DNA of 44,559 nt from Bacteroidetes bacterium MED-G20 (GCA_905181675.1 CAJIYZ010000067.1:1-44559), one strand, 5' to 3'; shown: positions 1 to 9,397, counted from the stretch's first letter. The notes: a model not told the origin generated them from the letters alone. Numbers and translations: made by a program.

Positions 1-40
1 GAAAATCCATGTGTCCCTGGTTCGATTCCTGGAGGCACCA
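1..40 (+). tRNA. tRNA-Phe (GAA), 3' part only
   Basis: The window opens inside a tRNA. Counting back from the T-loop TTCGATT at 21-27 puts positions 34-36 at bases 1-3, giving anticodon GAA (Phe), followed by AAATCC as in other tRNA-Phe. The variable loop is five bases (GTGTC). The T-stem is CCTGG/CCTGG with one T-T mismatch in the middle. The acceptor 3' strand is AGGCACC with discriminator A at 40. CCA is not encoded (CTT follows). The 5' half lies outside the window, so the pairing partner GGTGCCT could not be checked. Confidence 0.9.
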
Positions 41-46
41 CTTATT

Positions 47-76
47 AAAAGCTCTCATTTTTTGAGGGCTTTTTTT
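47..76 (+). terminator. Intrinsic terminator of the tRNA-Phe transcript
   Basis: An 8-bp stem, AGCTCTCA (50-57) with TGAGGGCT (63-70), contains one G-T pair and has a short T-rich loop. It is flanked by AAA on the left and a T-run on the right. It lies directly after the tRNA and should separate it from the sensor kinase downstream. Confidence 0.8.
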
Positions 77-227
77 AATTATTGATATTCAACTGTTTCA
101 ACTTATATTTATATTTCACATAATTTATTTATCATAAGCCCTAAAAGTTTCTAATAAAATTTAATTATTTTTTTGCTTACAATTAATTTTTTTAGTTGCC
201 ACACTGTATTTCCATAACAAATACAAT

Positions 228-235
228 TAAATTTG
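228..235 (+). promoter_or_regulatory. Bacteroidetes -7 box for the sensor kinase/gpmI unit
   Basis: TAAATTTG matches the Bacteroidetes -7 consensus TAnnTTTG exactly and ends 11 bases before the ATG at 247. No convincing -33 TTG is seen at the usual distance; the nearest TTG is about 29 bases upstream. The position supports ATG 247 rather than the TTG at 196 as the start codon. Confidence 0.5.
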
Positions 236-246
236 CAGATTATAAA

Positions 247-1146
247 ATGGTTTTAAAGAACAACAAAACATTAATAATTTTTTTCTTTTTAATTGCCTAT
301 GTTATTTTGCAGTTTATATGGTGGGGATATCATATTTCTTCATTAACTGAGCAGTTAAGTAATAGCGAGGATTATATAGCCAGAAGACTCACCATGATAG
401 CGGGTGAAGGGACAGTTTTTATAATTATTATTTGTTTAGGGGCGGTTTATGTCATTAGGTCTTATTATTTAGAGATCAGTCTAGCTAAAAAAGAAAAAAA
501 CTTTGCCCTGTCAGTAACCCATGAACTTAAAACCCCCATTGCTTCTTCAAAATTATTTGCTCAAACATTGTTACAAAGACAAGACTTAACCAAAAGTCAA
601 GTAATAACGAGCCTTGAAAAAATTGTTTACGAGCAAAATAGACTGAATGAATTGGTAGAAAAAATATTATTAGTTAGCACAATAGATGAAATGAAAAACG
701 ACATGAATCTAAAACCAATATCGTTTAATTCTATTATAAATCAAGTAATTGGTGAGGATGAAAATTCGCATATAATTAACAATAATATTCCCGAAGATTT
801 AATTTTTAATGGAGACGATTTTTATTTAATTTCTTTATTTCAAAACCTATTAGACAATGCCCAAAAATATTCACCTGACGGGTCTGAAATTAATATTTAT
901 TCTGAGAATCATCCAAATAAAATAATCTTATGTGTTTCCGACCAAGGAGTTGGTGTTGCCGATCCAGAAAAGTCAAAAATATTTGATAGATTTTACAGAA
1001 CTGAAGATGAGGAAACCAGATCTTCAAAAGGAACTGGCTTAGGATTATTTTTAGTAGATCACATTGTAAGAATGCACGGCGGCAAAATTATTTGTAAAAA
1101 TAACACTCCTAAGGGCAGTATATTTGAGCTACAGTTTAAAAAATAA
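247..1146 (+). CDS. Membrane sensor histidine kinase, small input loop
   Basis: This is a two-component sensor kinase of 299 aa when started at ATG 247; the longer track version uses a TTG upstream of the -7 box. The first transmembrane helix (about residues 6-28) is followed by a loop of only about 30 residues and a second helix (about 57-75). Then come the phospho-acceptor H-box SVTHELKTP with its His near residue 92, the N-box LLDNAQKYS, a D-box (VSDQGVGV) and the G-box GTGLGLF. All ATP-binding motifs are intact, so it should be active. The tiny periplasmic part suggests sensing in or near the membrane. No response regulator lies beside it in the window. One base separates its stop from gpmI, implying cotranscription. 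The signal sensed is unknown. Confidence 0.88.
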   Translation: MVLKNNKTLIIFFFLIAYVILQFIWWGYHISSLTEQLSNSEDYIARRLTMIAGEGTVFIIIICLGAVYVIRSYYLEISLAKKEKNFALSVTHELKTPIASSKLFAQTLLQRQDLTKSQVITSLEKIVYEQNRLNELVEKILLVSTIDEMKNDMNLKPISFNSIINQVIGEDENSHIINNNIPEDLIFNGDDFYLISLFQNLLDNAQKYSPDGSEINIYSENHPNKIILCVSDQGVGVADPEKSKIFDRFYRTEDEETRSSKGTGLGLFLVDHIVRMHGGKIICKNNTPKGSIFELQFKK

Positions 1147-1147
1147 T

Positions 1148-2653
1148 ATGAAAAAAAAAGCAGGATTAATAATCCTTGATGGCTGGGGTATTGGAGCCAA
1201 AGACGACTCTGATGGTGTTCATTTGGCAAAAACTCCTTTTTTTGACAACTTAATTAATAAATACCCTAACGCTCACTTAAAAACATTTGGAAAAGATGTT
1301 GGTTTACCAGATGGTCAGATGGGGAACTCAGAAGTAGGCCATTTAAATATTGGTGCGGGAAGAATAGTATATCAAGACCTTTTACGAATAAATAATGCAA
1401 TAGAAGACGGAAGTTTTTTCACAAATTCTCAGCTTTTAAAAGCAATTCGAACAGCAACCAAAAACAATTCGGCGATTCATTTAATGGGGCTAGTATCCAC
1501 AGGAGGAGTACACTCTTCACTAGACCACTTATTGTCATTGTGTTCCTTTTTAAAAGAAAATTTTTCAGGTTCAGTTTATATACATGGTTTTTCAGACGGA
1601 AGAGATTGTGGTCCAAATTCTGGAATTGAATCTTTCAAAAAGCTTAATGAACATATTCAAGATTCAAATATTGTTTTGTCCTCTATAATTGGAAGGTATT
1701 ACGCGATGGATAGAGACCAAAGATGGGAACGAATAAAAAAAGCATACGATCTTCTAGTTGATGGAATTGGAGAAATAAAACAGGATTATTCTATTGCATT
1801 TAATGAAAGCTACTCCAATAAAATTACCGATGAGTTTTTTGAACCAGTAAAAATAAAAAATAACGAAGGAACTATTCAGGATAATGATTTGGTAATATGT
1901 TTTAATTTCAGAACAGACAGATGTAGGCAAATAACTACAGCATTAACCCAAAAGGACTTAGTGGAACATGGAATGAGAATTAGACCACTTAATTTTTTCA
2001 CAATGACCAATTACGATAGAACATTTAAAAATGTTGAAGTAATTTACGACAAGGACAATCTCTCAATGACTTTAGGTGAGGTGTTAAGTAACAATAATAA
2101 AACACAATTAAGAATTGCCGAAACAGAAAAATATCCACACGTTACTTATTTCTTTAGTGGTGGAAGAGAAAAAGAGTTTGACGGGGAGTCAAGAATTGTA
2201 GTAAGCTCGCCAAAAGTAGCAACCTATGATCTTCAACCAGAAATGAGTGCCGAAAAAGTCACTTCCAATGCAGTTGATTTTTTAAAAGGAAGTACTCCTG
2301 ATTTCTTGTGTTTAAATTTTGCGAATCCAGACATGGTTGGCCATACAGGTGTCCCAAATGCAATTGTGAAAGCGTGTGAAACTGTAGATAATTGTTTGGA
2401 AAAAATCGTCAATTGTCTAATTGAATTAGATTACTCTATAATTATAATTGCCGATCATGGAAACGCGGATAAAATGAAAAATAAAGATGGATCCGTACAT
2501 ACAGCTCATACAATTAATATGGTACCTGTAATTATAGTGGATCAAAATGTGAAAGTTGTTGAAAATGGGAAACTTGCAGATATAGCCCCATCAATTCTAA
2601 AGTTAATGGAGATTGAAAAACCAATAGAAATGTCTGGTGATAGCCTTATCTAA
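1148..2653 (+). CDS. gpmI: 2,3-bisphosphoglycerate-independent phosphoglycerate mutase
   Basis: Interconverts 3- and 2-phosphoglycerate in glycolysis and gluconeogenesis in the cytoplasm, using two Mn ions and a phosphoserine intermediate. The 501 aa is close to the family's usual 505-515. The N-terminus has the metal site LDGWG (D11). The nucleophile Ser61 lies in MGNSEVGH. Further signatures are HGFSDGRD, RYYAMDRD, the C-terminal ADHGNAD and a HTAHT metal motif. ATG 1148 is chosen over the upstream start because it begins right after the kinase stop and matches the family N-terminus. Its 3' end overlaps the convergent T9SS gene by 8 bases, leaving no room for a terminator. Confidence 0.96.
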   Translation: MKKKAGLIILDGWGIGAKDDSDGVHLAKTPFFDNLINKYPNAHLKTFGKDVGLPDGQMGNSEVGHLNIGAGRIVYQDLLRINNAIEDGSFFTNSQLLKAIRTATKNNSAIHLMGLVSTGGVHSSLDHLLSLCSFLKENFSGSVYIHGFSDGRDCGPNSGIESFKKLNEHIQDSNIVLSSIIGRYYAMDRDQRWERIKKAYDLLVDGIGEIKQDYSIAFNESYSNKITDEFFEPVKIKNNEGTIQDNDLVICFNFRTDRCRQITTALTQKDLVEHGMRIRPLNFFTMTNYDRTFKNVEVIYDKDNLSMTLGEVLSNNNKTQLRIAETEKYPHVTYFFSGGREKEFDGESRIVVSSPKVATYDLQPEMSAEKVTSNAVDFLKGSTPDFLCLNFANPDMVGHTGVPNAIVKACETVDNCLEKIVNCLIELDYSIIIIADHGNADKMKNKDGSVHTAHTINMVPVIIVDQNVKVVENGKLADIAPSILKLMEIEKPIEMSGDSLI

Positions 2654-4346
2654 TTAATTGTACTTTACCGCTAATTCCATTTTTCTCGATTCTGATTTTT
2701 TCGTATTCGTATTTCATAGATTTAGGATCAATTAAATAATAGTAGATACCCTCTTTTAATTCTTCTCCCGTTTTGTAGTGGGTGCCACTCCAATCATTTT
2801 GATAGTTTTCATTTTCATATACCAGCTCTCCCCATCTATTAAAAATTAGAATATACGGATCTGGATATTGATTTAAATTGATAGGTACAAAAAAGTCATT
2901 TATCCCATCGTTATTAGGGGTGAAAATATTTATGTTTTCTATTGGGCACTGAACCCAAACTTTACAACTATCGAAGATTTCTTTGTTACAACCGTCTGTA
3001 ACATTAATGAAAATAAAACCAGTGCTATCAAGGTTAACTTCTATGGAGTCTAATCCACTTCCATCTGACCAGTTAATAGATATTGGCTCAAGACCGCCAG
3101 ATAAATTACTGTTTATTGTAAGAATGTCTCCTAATTGACTACAAAAGTTTAAACTATCGGGAATAGACACGTATAATGGAGCATAATCACTGATATATAA
3201 AGTAGCTCTAGAAGTATCTAATTTTCCTGAGCATTGTTCATAATAAACAGTTAGAATTACAGTTTCTGTAGCTTCTAATATGCTATCAAGAATAGGGTTA
3301 ATAAATATAGTATCTCTTAATTGCCCGCTTGGAATAGTTAAACTATCCGGAATATAGTCATAATCTTGACCAATAGTAGCAGTTCCTAGGAAATCAAAAT
3401 GAACGGTAAATTCACCAATAGTATCCCGCCTTTCAAAATTAAAATATGCAGAATTACATCCTTCATAAAGAATGGTGTCACTATTGGCAATTCCACTTGA
3501 TAATTCCACACTTCCATTAGATGAGAAGCTCCCAGCTTCTAAAAACACCCAAGAATCTAGACTTGTATCAGATCCATCTGCAATTGCCAGTCTAATATGG
3601 TAAGTTTCACCACATTGAACTACTACATTTGCCTGAAATTTTTGGGTGAATCCATTACAAGATAATGTTTGAAAAACATTGGTATTATTGATGTAATAGT
3701 TGCTATTAATAATATTATTAATAGAGCTAATTGTGATTGGTAAAGCAGGATTAGAATTTGGGACTGTAGCAATATTTATAGAGCCATTAGGGAATCCAGT
3801 TGGAGATGAATATGGGCCTGTAATACCCGGGCCTGAAATGAAAAAACCAAAAACATCGTTATACTGACTATTAATCCAAGTGAGGTATTCGTTGGAACCA
3901 AAAATATAATTAAAAACTAAAGAATCCGAATTGGGGATGAAATCAAACTCCAGAAGTGCAACATCAAAAACACCAGACACCGAGAAAGATTGACCAATTA
4001 GTCCAGGAACACTATTGGCAACATTTAAAAGATCTGGATCAGTAGTGTTGTTAATTGGCATTCCAATAATCCCAGAGAAGTTTGGATCAAGTGCATTTAT
4101 GTCTCCTGTTGACATTACTATTCCACTATCCATATTTAAATTGGTGTTCAATGCATTGAAAAATCCAATTTGCATTGGATCGCCCATAAAAGAATGATTT
4201 GCAGAGCTAACCCCGCCACCCAGCAAAATACTGTCAATTAATGAAATTGCAGTGTTGAAAGGCGCTGAATTATCTACTTCAATCTGACTATGTAAGTTTT
4301 GATAAAACCAAAACAGTAAGGATATTAATAAAAACTTTTTTGTCAA
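2646..4346 (-). CDS. Secreted choice-of-anchor L protein with T9SS type B C-terminal domain
   Basis: A surface or secreted protein of 566 aa that probably leaves the cell through the type IX system. The signal peptide (about 1-20) ends NLHS with Gln next. Residues about 25-275 resemble the choice-of-anchor L domain (FNYIFGSNEYLTW; later DGSDTSLDSWVF). A Calx-beta-like stretch follows (about 285-385; DYDYIPDSLTIPSG), then an Ig-like segment. The last ~90 residues are a gliding-motility-associated C-terminal domain: NIFTPNNDGINDFF, IFNRWGELVYE and a G-Y-Y-Y core. Such domains direct T9SS export and surface anchoring. Its ligand is unknown; adhesion is a guess. It stands alone on the minus strand, with a roughly 200-bp divergent promoter region (4347-4547) before the AsmA gene. 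Confidence 0.85.
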   Translation of the reverse strand: MTKKFLLISLLFWFYQNLHSQIEVDNSAPFNTAISLIDSILLGGGVSSANHSFMGDPMQIGFFNALNTNLNMDSGIVMSTGDINALDPNFSGIIGMPINNTTDPDLLNVANSVPGLIGQSFSVSGVFDVALLEFDFIPNSDSLVFNYIFGSNEYLTWINSQYNDVFGFFISGPGITGPYSSPTGFPNGSINIATVPNSNPALPITISSINNIINSNYYINNTNVFQTLSCNGFTQKFQANVVVQCGETYHIRLAIADGSDTSLDSWVFLEAGSFSSNGSVELSSGIANSDTILYEGCNSAYFNFERRDTIGEFTVHFDFLGTATIGQDYDYIPDSLTIPSGQLRDTIFINPILDSILEATETVILTVYYEQCSGKLDTSRATLYISDYAPLYVSIPDSLNFCSQLGDILTINSNLSGGLEPISINWSDGSGLDSIEVNLDSTGFIFINVTDGCNKEIFDSCKVWVQCPIENINIFTPNNDGINDFFVPINLNQYPDPYILIFNRWGELVYENENYQNDWSGTHYKTGEELKEGIYYYLIDPKSMKYEYEKIRIEKNGISGKVQLIR

Positions 4347-4547
4347 TTTATTACTCTTAATTTTATCTAAAGTTAATAATCTATAAAATATACTTAGACA
4401 CCTATAGTATTAGCAAATGGACTATAAGATTTTAATTGTAAACCAATAAGATATATAAAAAATATAGATTTTAGTTATTATAAAAAGTTGATAAATTCAT
4501 ATTGATATGGTAAGATTTGTCTATTTTCACCTCCATAAATCATTCAT

Positions 4548-7505
4548 ATGCCTAAAAGGTCAAAATTCAAATTTAAATATCTAATAAGGGCCATCTCTAC
4601 ATTATTGATTCTGATAGTTGCCATTCTTGCAATTGTGCCAGTTATTTACAAAGACGATATTATTAAATTAATTAAAGATCAAAGTAATGAGAATTTGAAT
4701 GCAGAATTAAACTTTGAGAAGATTGACCTTAGTTTGCTTTCAACTTTCCCATCAATGACATTAGAAATTAATAACCTAACGATTTCTGGCAAAGACACAT
4801 TTGAAAACTTAAAACTTGTAGAGCTAAATCAGTTGACTCTTAATCTTGATTTGTGGAAAATAGTATTTGATGGTGATTATGAAGTAAAATCAATTTTACT
4901 AATAGAACCAAAAATACATATAAAGGTTTTTTCGGATGGTTTGGCAAACTATGACATTTACAATTCTTTAGATACTGTTCCAAAAAATAGTTCTGAAAAG
5001 ATTGAATCTTCTCCCTTAGAATTTAAAATAAGTAACTACGAAATTCGTAATGCAACCATAGTATATGACGATGCATTATATGTCACCAAACTACAATTAA
5101 ATGAGCTTAATCATATTGGTAGTTTCACAATGATAGGGGATAAATACCGCTTGGAGACAGCAACAAATGCAAGTTCTTTTGATTTAAGGTATGATGGTAT
5201 AAATTATTTTGAAAAAAGTAAAATTGATATAGTTTTTAATGGTGAAGTAGAATTTATTAAACAGGATATTAAATTGGTAATTACAGAGAGTTTATTCAAT
5301 ATCAATCAATTTAAAATTAATACTAAAGGAGAATTTATAATGAGAGAGCAGGATTATCTTATGGATTTGTCTGTTTCCACTTTAGACCAAAGCTTTAAAA
5401 GTCTATTTAGTGTTGTGCCTGGAGTCTATAAGCAAGAATTTAACTCCATCAAGACAAATGGAGACTTTAAGTTTAATGGCAATATCAATGGAGTTTATAG
5501 TGATAGTTTGATGCCGAAAATAGAGATGGAACTTTTAGTAAATAATGGCTATTTTAAATATCCAGAATTATCTGATCCAGTTGATAATATTAACATAGAG
5601 TTAAATGTTGATTTTCCGGGAGGAAACAATCTTGATTTATTAAAATTTAAGCTGGATAATTTTAGCCTTGAGTTTTTGAATTCCACATTCTCCTCTCAGC
5701 TACATGCAACTAAATTAATAAGTGACCCCTATTTAAATAGTACTGTAAGTGCTGAGTTGGACTTAATGGATGTTTCAAAAGTAATTCCTATCAACGGTCA
5801 AGAAGTTTCTGGGATGGTTTCCTCTAATATTAAAATAGACGGTAATTTATCCACACTAGAAGAAAAAAGATATGATGAATTTGATGCTTCCGGGCAACTT
5901 AACATATTAAAATTAAAATACAACTCTTTAGATTTAGCCTATGATATTAATTTAAAAAAACTTGCTTTTGAATTCTACCCTCATAAACTGTTACTTAAAG
6001 AATTGTCATTGTTGGTTGGTAATAGTGATTTTTCAATGAACGGAGAATTAACTAATTATATACCATTTGCTTTGAAAGACGATACTCTAGAAGGTAGTTT
6101 TAATATGATTAGTTCATTGGTTGATATAGACCAATTATACGTAGATTCTTCATCTGAAATGACAGATAATGTTTCTACGGATTCCACAATGGATTTTGAT
6201 GCAATTAATGAGGTATTTGAAATCCCAGAAAATATTTATTTTACTTTTTCAAGTTCTATAAATAAATTGATTTATGATAGTTTAATCCTTAGAAATAGTA
6301 ATGGAATAATGACAGTTAAAAATGGATTACTAAACTTTAATAATATTAGGATGAATTTTTTTGATGGTTCATTTAAAATGAATGGAAATTATAAATCTAT
6401 TTCTAAAAAACAAGCTCGTATGACAATGGACATGGAGGTGTTAGATATTTCTTTTGATGAAGCTTATTTATACTTTAACAGTGTAAAAAAGTATGCTCCT
6501 GTAGTTGAATATTTAGAAGGAGATTTTTCTTCTACTCTTAATATGGATTTAATATTAGATGAGAATTATCTTCCAGTTTATAGTCAAGTTTCAGTGGATG
6601 GAACTCTGAAATCTAAAAATATTAAGCTATTGGACCACCCAGCTTTAAGAAAATTGGATAAATTGAATGAACCGATTCTTAAAAAGAATAATAAAATTGA
6701 AAATCTAAATTTATCATTTCATCTTAAAAATGGCAAGTATAGCATTGATAAAACTCCATTAAGATTTAAGGATTTCGAAGCAACTATTTATGGTTCAACA
6801 TCAATTAGTCAAGAAATTGATTATACAATAGAATCTGAAATTCCAATTTCATTAATTAATAATAATCTAGCCACCGGATTAAGAGATTTAATGCCTAAAG
6901 GGGGTCCTGAAAACAACAATGTTCCGCTTTCAATTAAAATAAAGGGAACAGCACTTTTACCAACTTATCAAACAAATATAAAACTTAATAAAATGGAATT
7001 AAAAGAGAATTTAATTTTAACAGTTAAAGAGACAGTTGAGGATTTACAAAACGAAGCTTTAGAAAAGGCACAAATAAAAGCAGATCAAATAATTGAATTG
7101 GCAAAAAACAAGGCTGATTTATTAAGAAAAGAGTCTGAAATTATTGCTGTCAAAATTATAGATGAATCAAAAAAGCAAAACAGAAATGCAAAAGTTGCTA
7201 TTAATAAGCAGCTATCAAAATTAAAGAAAGATGCAATAGACCAATCTAAAATAATTGAATCGAAGGCAAATTCCCCAATTTCAAAAATAGCTGCAAAAAA
7301 AACCGCAGAAAAAATTATAAAATCTGCCGATAATGAGGCAGAAAAGTTAGAAATTAGATTAACCAAAGTGGCAGATTTAGAACTGCAGAATGCAATAGAG
7401 AAAGCAAATAAAGTTAAATCTGAAGGAAACAACAAAGCTGATTTATTATTAGAAAAAGCCAATCAGGAAGCAGATGTATTAATTCAATCGGCTAAAAACA
7501 AATAA
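4548..7505 (+). CDS. AsmA family envelope protein with long C-terminal helical tail
   Basis: A large (985 aa) inner-membrane-anchored periplasmic protein. A positively charged start and one transmembrane helix (about 14-34) are followed by the AsmA pattern of an IDLSLLSTFPSMTLEI-like strand and long runs of alternating beta-strands. An AsmA-like C-terminal region spans about residues 700-810. AsmA/TamB relatives form lipid-conducting grooves or affect outer-membrane assembly; a lipid-transport or envelope-homeostasis role is inferred. Residues ~815-985 are different: Lys/Glu/Ala/Ile-rich, without Pro except near one spot, predicted continuous helix resembling ATP-synthase b-subunit stalks. 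The next gene starts two bases after the stop. A -7-like TATTTTC lies about 20 bases before the ATG. Confidence 0.82.
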   Translation: MPKRSKFKFKYLIRAISTLLILIVAILAIVPVIYKDDIIKLIKDQSNENLNAELNFEKIDLSLLSTFPSMTLEINNLTISGKDTFENLKLVELNQLTLNLDLWKIVFDGDYEVKSILLIEPKIHIKVFSDGLANYDIYNSLDTVPKNSSEKIESSPLEFKISNYEIRNATIVYDDALYVTKLQLNELNHIGSFTMIGDKYRLETATNASSFDLRYDGINYFEKSKIDIVFNGEVEFIKQDIKLVITESLFNINQFKINTKGEFIMREQDYLMDLSVSTLDQSFKSLFSVVPGVYKQEFNSIKTNGDFKFNGNINGVYSDSLMPKIEMELLVNNGYFKYPELSDPVDNINIELNVDFPGGNNLDLLKFKLDNFSLEFLNSTFSSQLHATKLISDPYLNSTVSAELDLMDVSKVIPINGQEVSGMVSSNIKIDGNLSTLEEKRYDEFDASGQLNILKLKYNSLDLAYDINLKKLAFEFYPHKLLLKELSLLVGNSDFSMNGELTNYIPFALKDDTLEGSFNMISSLVDIDQLYVDSSSEMTDNVSTDSTMDFDAINEVFEIPENIYFTFSSSINKLIYDSLILRNSNGIMTVKNGLLNFNNIRMNFFDGSFKMNGNYKSISKKQARMTMDMEVLDISFDEAYLYFNSVKKYAPVVEYLEGDFSSTLNMDLILDENYLPVYSQVSVDGTLKSKNIKLLDHPALRKLDKLNEPILKKNNKIENLNLSFHLKNGKYSIDKTPLRFKDFEATIYGSTSISQEIDYTIESEIPISLINNNLATGLRDLMPKGGPENNNVPLSIKIKGTALLPTYQTNIKLNKMELKENLILTVKETVEDLQNEALEKAQIKADQIIELAKNKADLLRKESEIIAVKIIDESKKQNRNAKVAINKQLSKLKKDAIDQSKIIESKANSPISKIAAKKTAEKIIKSADNEAEKLEIRLTKVADLELQNAIEKANKVKSEGNNKADLLLEKANQEADVLIQSAKNK

Positions 7506-7507
7506 TT

Positions 7508-8890
7508 ATGGTACAAGATTACATTAACAACAACAAAGCTAAATTCCTAACTGAACTTTTCGAATTTATAAAAATCCCATCTGTTAGCGCGGATATTAAA
7601 TTTAAGGATGATGTGCTAAAAGCAGCTAGTTTCCTTGAAGAAAATCTCCATCAAATAGGAGCTGATAATGTAGAGGTTTTCCCAACTGCAGGCCATCCAA
7701 TTGTTTACGCTGACAAAATTTTTGATACTAGTCTTCCAACAATTTTAGTTTATGGTCATTACGATGTTCAACCTGCCGATCCTTATGAATTGTGGGATTC
7801 AGACCCTTTCGATCCAGTGGTTAAAAAAACAAAGATCCACCCAGAAGGAGCAGTTTTTGCAAGAGGAGCCTGTGACGATAAGGGACAGATGTTTATGCAT
7901 TTAAAAGCATTCGAAGCGATGTATAAATCCAATGAGCTTTCTTGTAATGTTAAGTTTATGTTTGAGGGAGAAGAAGAGGTGGGGTCTTCTAACTTAGAAA
8001 AGTTTGTTCGTTCAAATGTGGAGCTTCTAAAAGCGGATGTAGTCTTGGTTTCAGATACAGGTATTATAAACAACACTACACCATCTATCTGTGTTGGACT
8101 CAGAGGATTAAGTTATGTTGAGGTAGAGGTTACTGGCCCAAACAGAGACCTTCATTCTGGACTTTATGGAGGAGCTGTAGGAAATCCAATTAATATTTTA
8201 TCTAAAATGATTGCCTCTTTACATAATGAAAATGGGACGATTAATATTCCTGGATTTTATAGTGATGTAGTTGAGGTAAGTGATTTAGACAGAAAGGAAA
8301 TGGCCAAAGCTCCTTTTAACTTGTCTGAATATATGTTAGACCTTTCTATTGAGAATGTATACGGAGAAGCTGGGTTCACAACCAACGAAAGAAACTCCAT
8401 AAGACCAACTTTAGATGTAAATGGTATATGGGGAGGTTATGTTGGACAAGGTGCTAAAACTGTATTGCCCTCAAAAGCTCACGCTAAAATATCTATGAGA
8501 TTAGTTCCTAATCAAAGTTCACAAAAAATCACTTCTCTATTTGAAAACCATTTTAAAAAAATTGCTCCTGAATATGTAAAAGTTAAAGTTACTCCACATC
8601 ACGGGGGAGAAGGAGTAGTTATCCCAACAGACTTTCCGGCATATTTAGCTGCGAAAAAAGCAATGGAAACAACTTTTGGAAAAACTCCTATCCCTGTTAG
8701 AAGCGGCGGAAGTATTCCTATTGTTCCTATGTTTGAAGAAGTTTTAGGATTGAAAACAATACTCCTTGGATTTGGATTAGACTCTGATGTGATCCATTCT
8801 CCAAACGAACACTTTGGATTATTTAATTTTTATAAGGGAATTGAAACAATTCCACATTTTTACAAAAATTATTCAGCTTTAATGGCATAA
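7508..8890 (+). CDS. M20 family dipeptidase (carnosinase-like metallopeptidase)
   Basis: A zinc-dependent cytosolic exopeptidase of 460 aa. It carries the family's metal and catalytic residues: GHYDVQP (first His and catalytic Asp), ARGACDDKGQ (bridging Asp), EGEEEVGS (catalytic and metal Glu), VSDTG (Asp) and the final His in DVIHSPNEHF. RDLHSGLYGG belongs to the dimerisation lid domain. The WDSDPFDP stretch and the length fit the CNDP/dipeptidase branch rather than DapE or ArgE. The likely substrates are di- and tripeptides; the exact specificity cannot be read. No signal peptide is present. It starts two bases after the AsmA stop and is followed four bases later by a lipoprotein gene, so the three may be cotranscribed, but no functional link is obvious. 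Confidence 0.9.
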   Translation: MVQDYINNNKAKFLTELFEFIKIPSVSADIKFKDDVLKAASFLEENLHQIGADNVEVFPTAGHPIVYADKIFDTSLPTILVYGHYDVQPADPYELWDSDPFDPVVKKTKIHPEGAVFARGACDDKGQMFMHLKAFEAMYKSNELSCNVKFMFEGEEEVGSSNLEKFVRSNVELLKADVVLVSDTGIINNTTPSICVGLRGLSYVEVEVTGPNRDLHSGLYGGAVGNPINILSKMIASLHNENGTINIPGFYSDVVEVSDLDRKEMAKAPFNLSEYMLDLSIENVYGEAGFTTNERNSIRPTLDVNGIWGGYVGQGAKTVLPSKAHAKISMRLVPNQSSQKITSLFENHFKKIAPEYVKVKVTPHHGGEGVVIPTDFPAYLAAKKAMETTFGKTPIPVRSGGSIPIVPMFEEVLGLKTILLGFGLDSDVIHSPNEHFGLFNFYKGIETIPHFYKNYSALMA

Positions 8891-8894
8891 ATAG

Positions 8895-9332
8895 ATGAGA
8901 GGCTTTACAATCATTTTATTAAGTTTTCTATTTTCTTGTTCTATATACAAACCAATTGAATTCAAGGGATTAGAAGACTATTCATTTTCAGAAGAAAATG
9001 GTTGTAATCCTATTTGTATTGAATTAAGCCTTTTTAATCCAAACCCATATAACATAGTATTAAAGTCTGGTAACGTTAAAGGAATTCTTGGTAAAGATGA
9101 TTTAGGAGTTTTAGAAATTCCAGATTCCTACATTTTAAAAAAAAATAGTATTTCAAATCTTAACTTATCTTTTTCTGCAGAAATTAAAAGTATTATACCA
9201 GTAGTTTCAGGTTTTTTCAATTATATAACTGGAAATGAAGTTATACTTCTTGTTGATGGATCTCTTAAGGTCAAAGCCTTGGGGATTTCTAAAAAAATAA
9301 AGATCAATGAATCTTTAAGTGTGAAATACTAG
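8895..9332 (+). CDS. LEA14-like (water-stress/LEA type 2) lipoprotein
   Basis: A 145-aa lipoprotein. The lipobox LFSC puts lipidated Cys at residue 15. The mature part resembles the LEA type 2 / WHy fold: an FNPNPYNI segment (the 'N-P-N/Y' turn typical of these domains) near residues 48-56, alternating strands, and a final segment rich in Lys/Ile. Bacterial relatives are small envelope proteins of uncertain role, sometimes linked to desiccation or stress tolerance by analogy with plant LEA14. It is the third gene of the AsmA-M20 run and is followed by a palindrome and a separate promoter-like region, so it probably ends this transcription unit. Confidence 0.65.
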   Translation: MRGFTIILLSFLFSCSIYKPIEFKGLEDYSFSEENGCNPICIELSLFNPNPYNIVLKSGNVKGILGKDDLGVLEIPDSYILKKNSISNLNLSFSAEIKSIIPVVSGFFNYITGNEVILLVDGSLKVKALGISKKIKINESLSVKY

Positions 9333-9340
9333 TTTTTATG

Positions 9341-9359
9341 TACGTAATATGATTACGTA
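9341..9359. promoter_or_regulatory. Perfect 8-bp palindrome, candidate operator
   Basis: TACGTAAT (9341-9348) and ATTACGTA (9352-9359) are exact inverted repeats separated by ATG. No T-run follows, so it is not a typical terminator. A -7-like CATCTTTG (9369-9376; 7 of 8 to TAnnTTTG) lies ten bases downstream, and the ATG of the next gene is at 9398. The palindrome would therefore cover the -33/spacer part of that promoter, where a dimeric repressor or activator could bind. It is more GC-containing than its surroundings, which makes a chance origin less likely. The binding protein is unknown. Confidence 0.5.
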
Positions 9360-9397
9360 GTTGTTTCCCATCTTTGTTGTGTATTAAAAATTTAAAT

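Noticed and set aside
7085-7462. 125-aa minus-strand ORF opposite the AsmA tail
   Set aside because: It is the antisense shadow of the Lys/Glu/Ala-rich helical tail; its Phe/Ser-rich composition follows from that and it has no separate start context.
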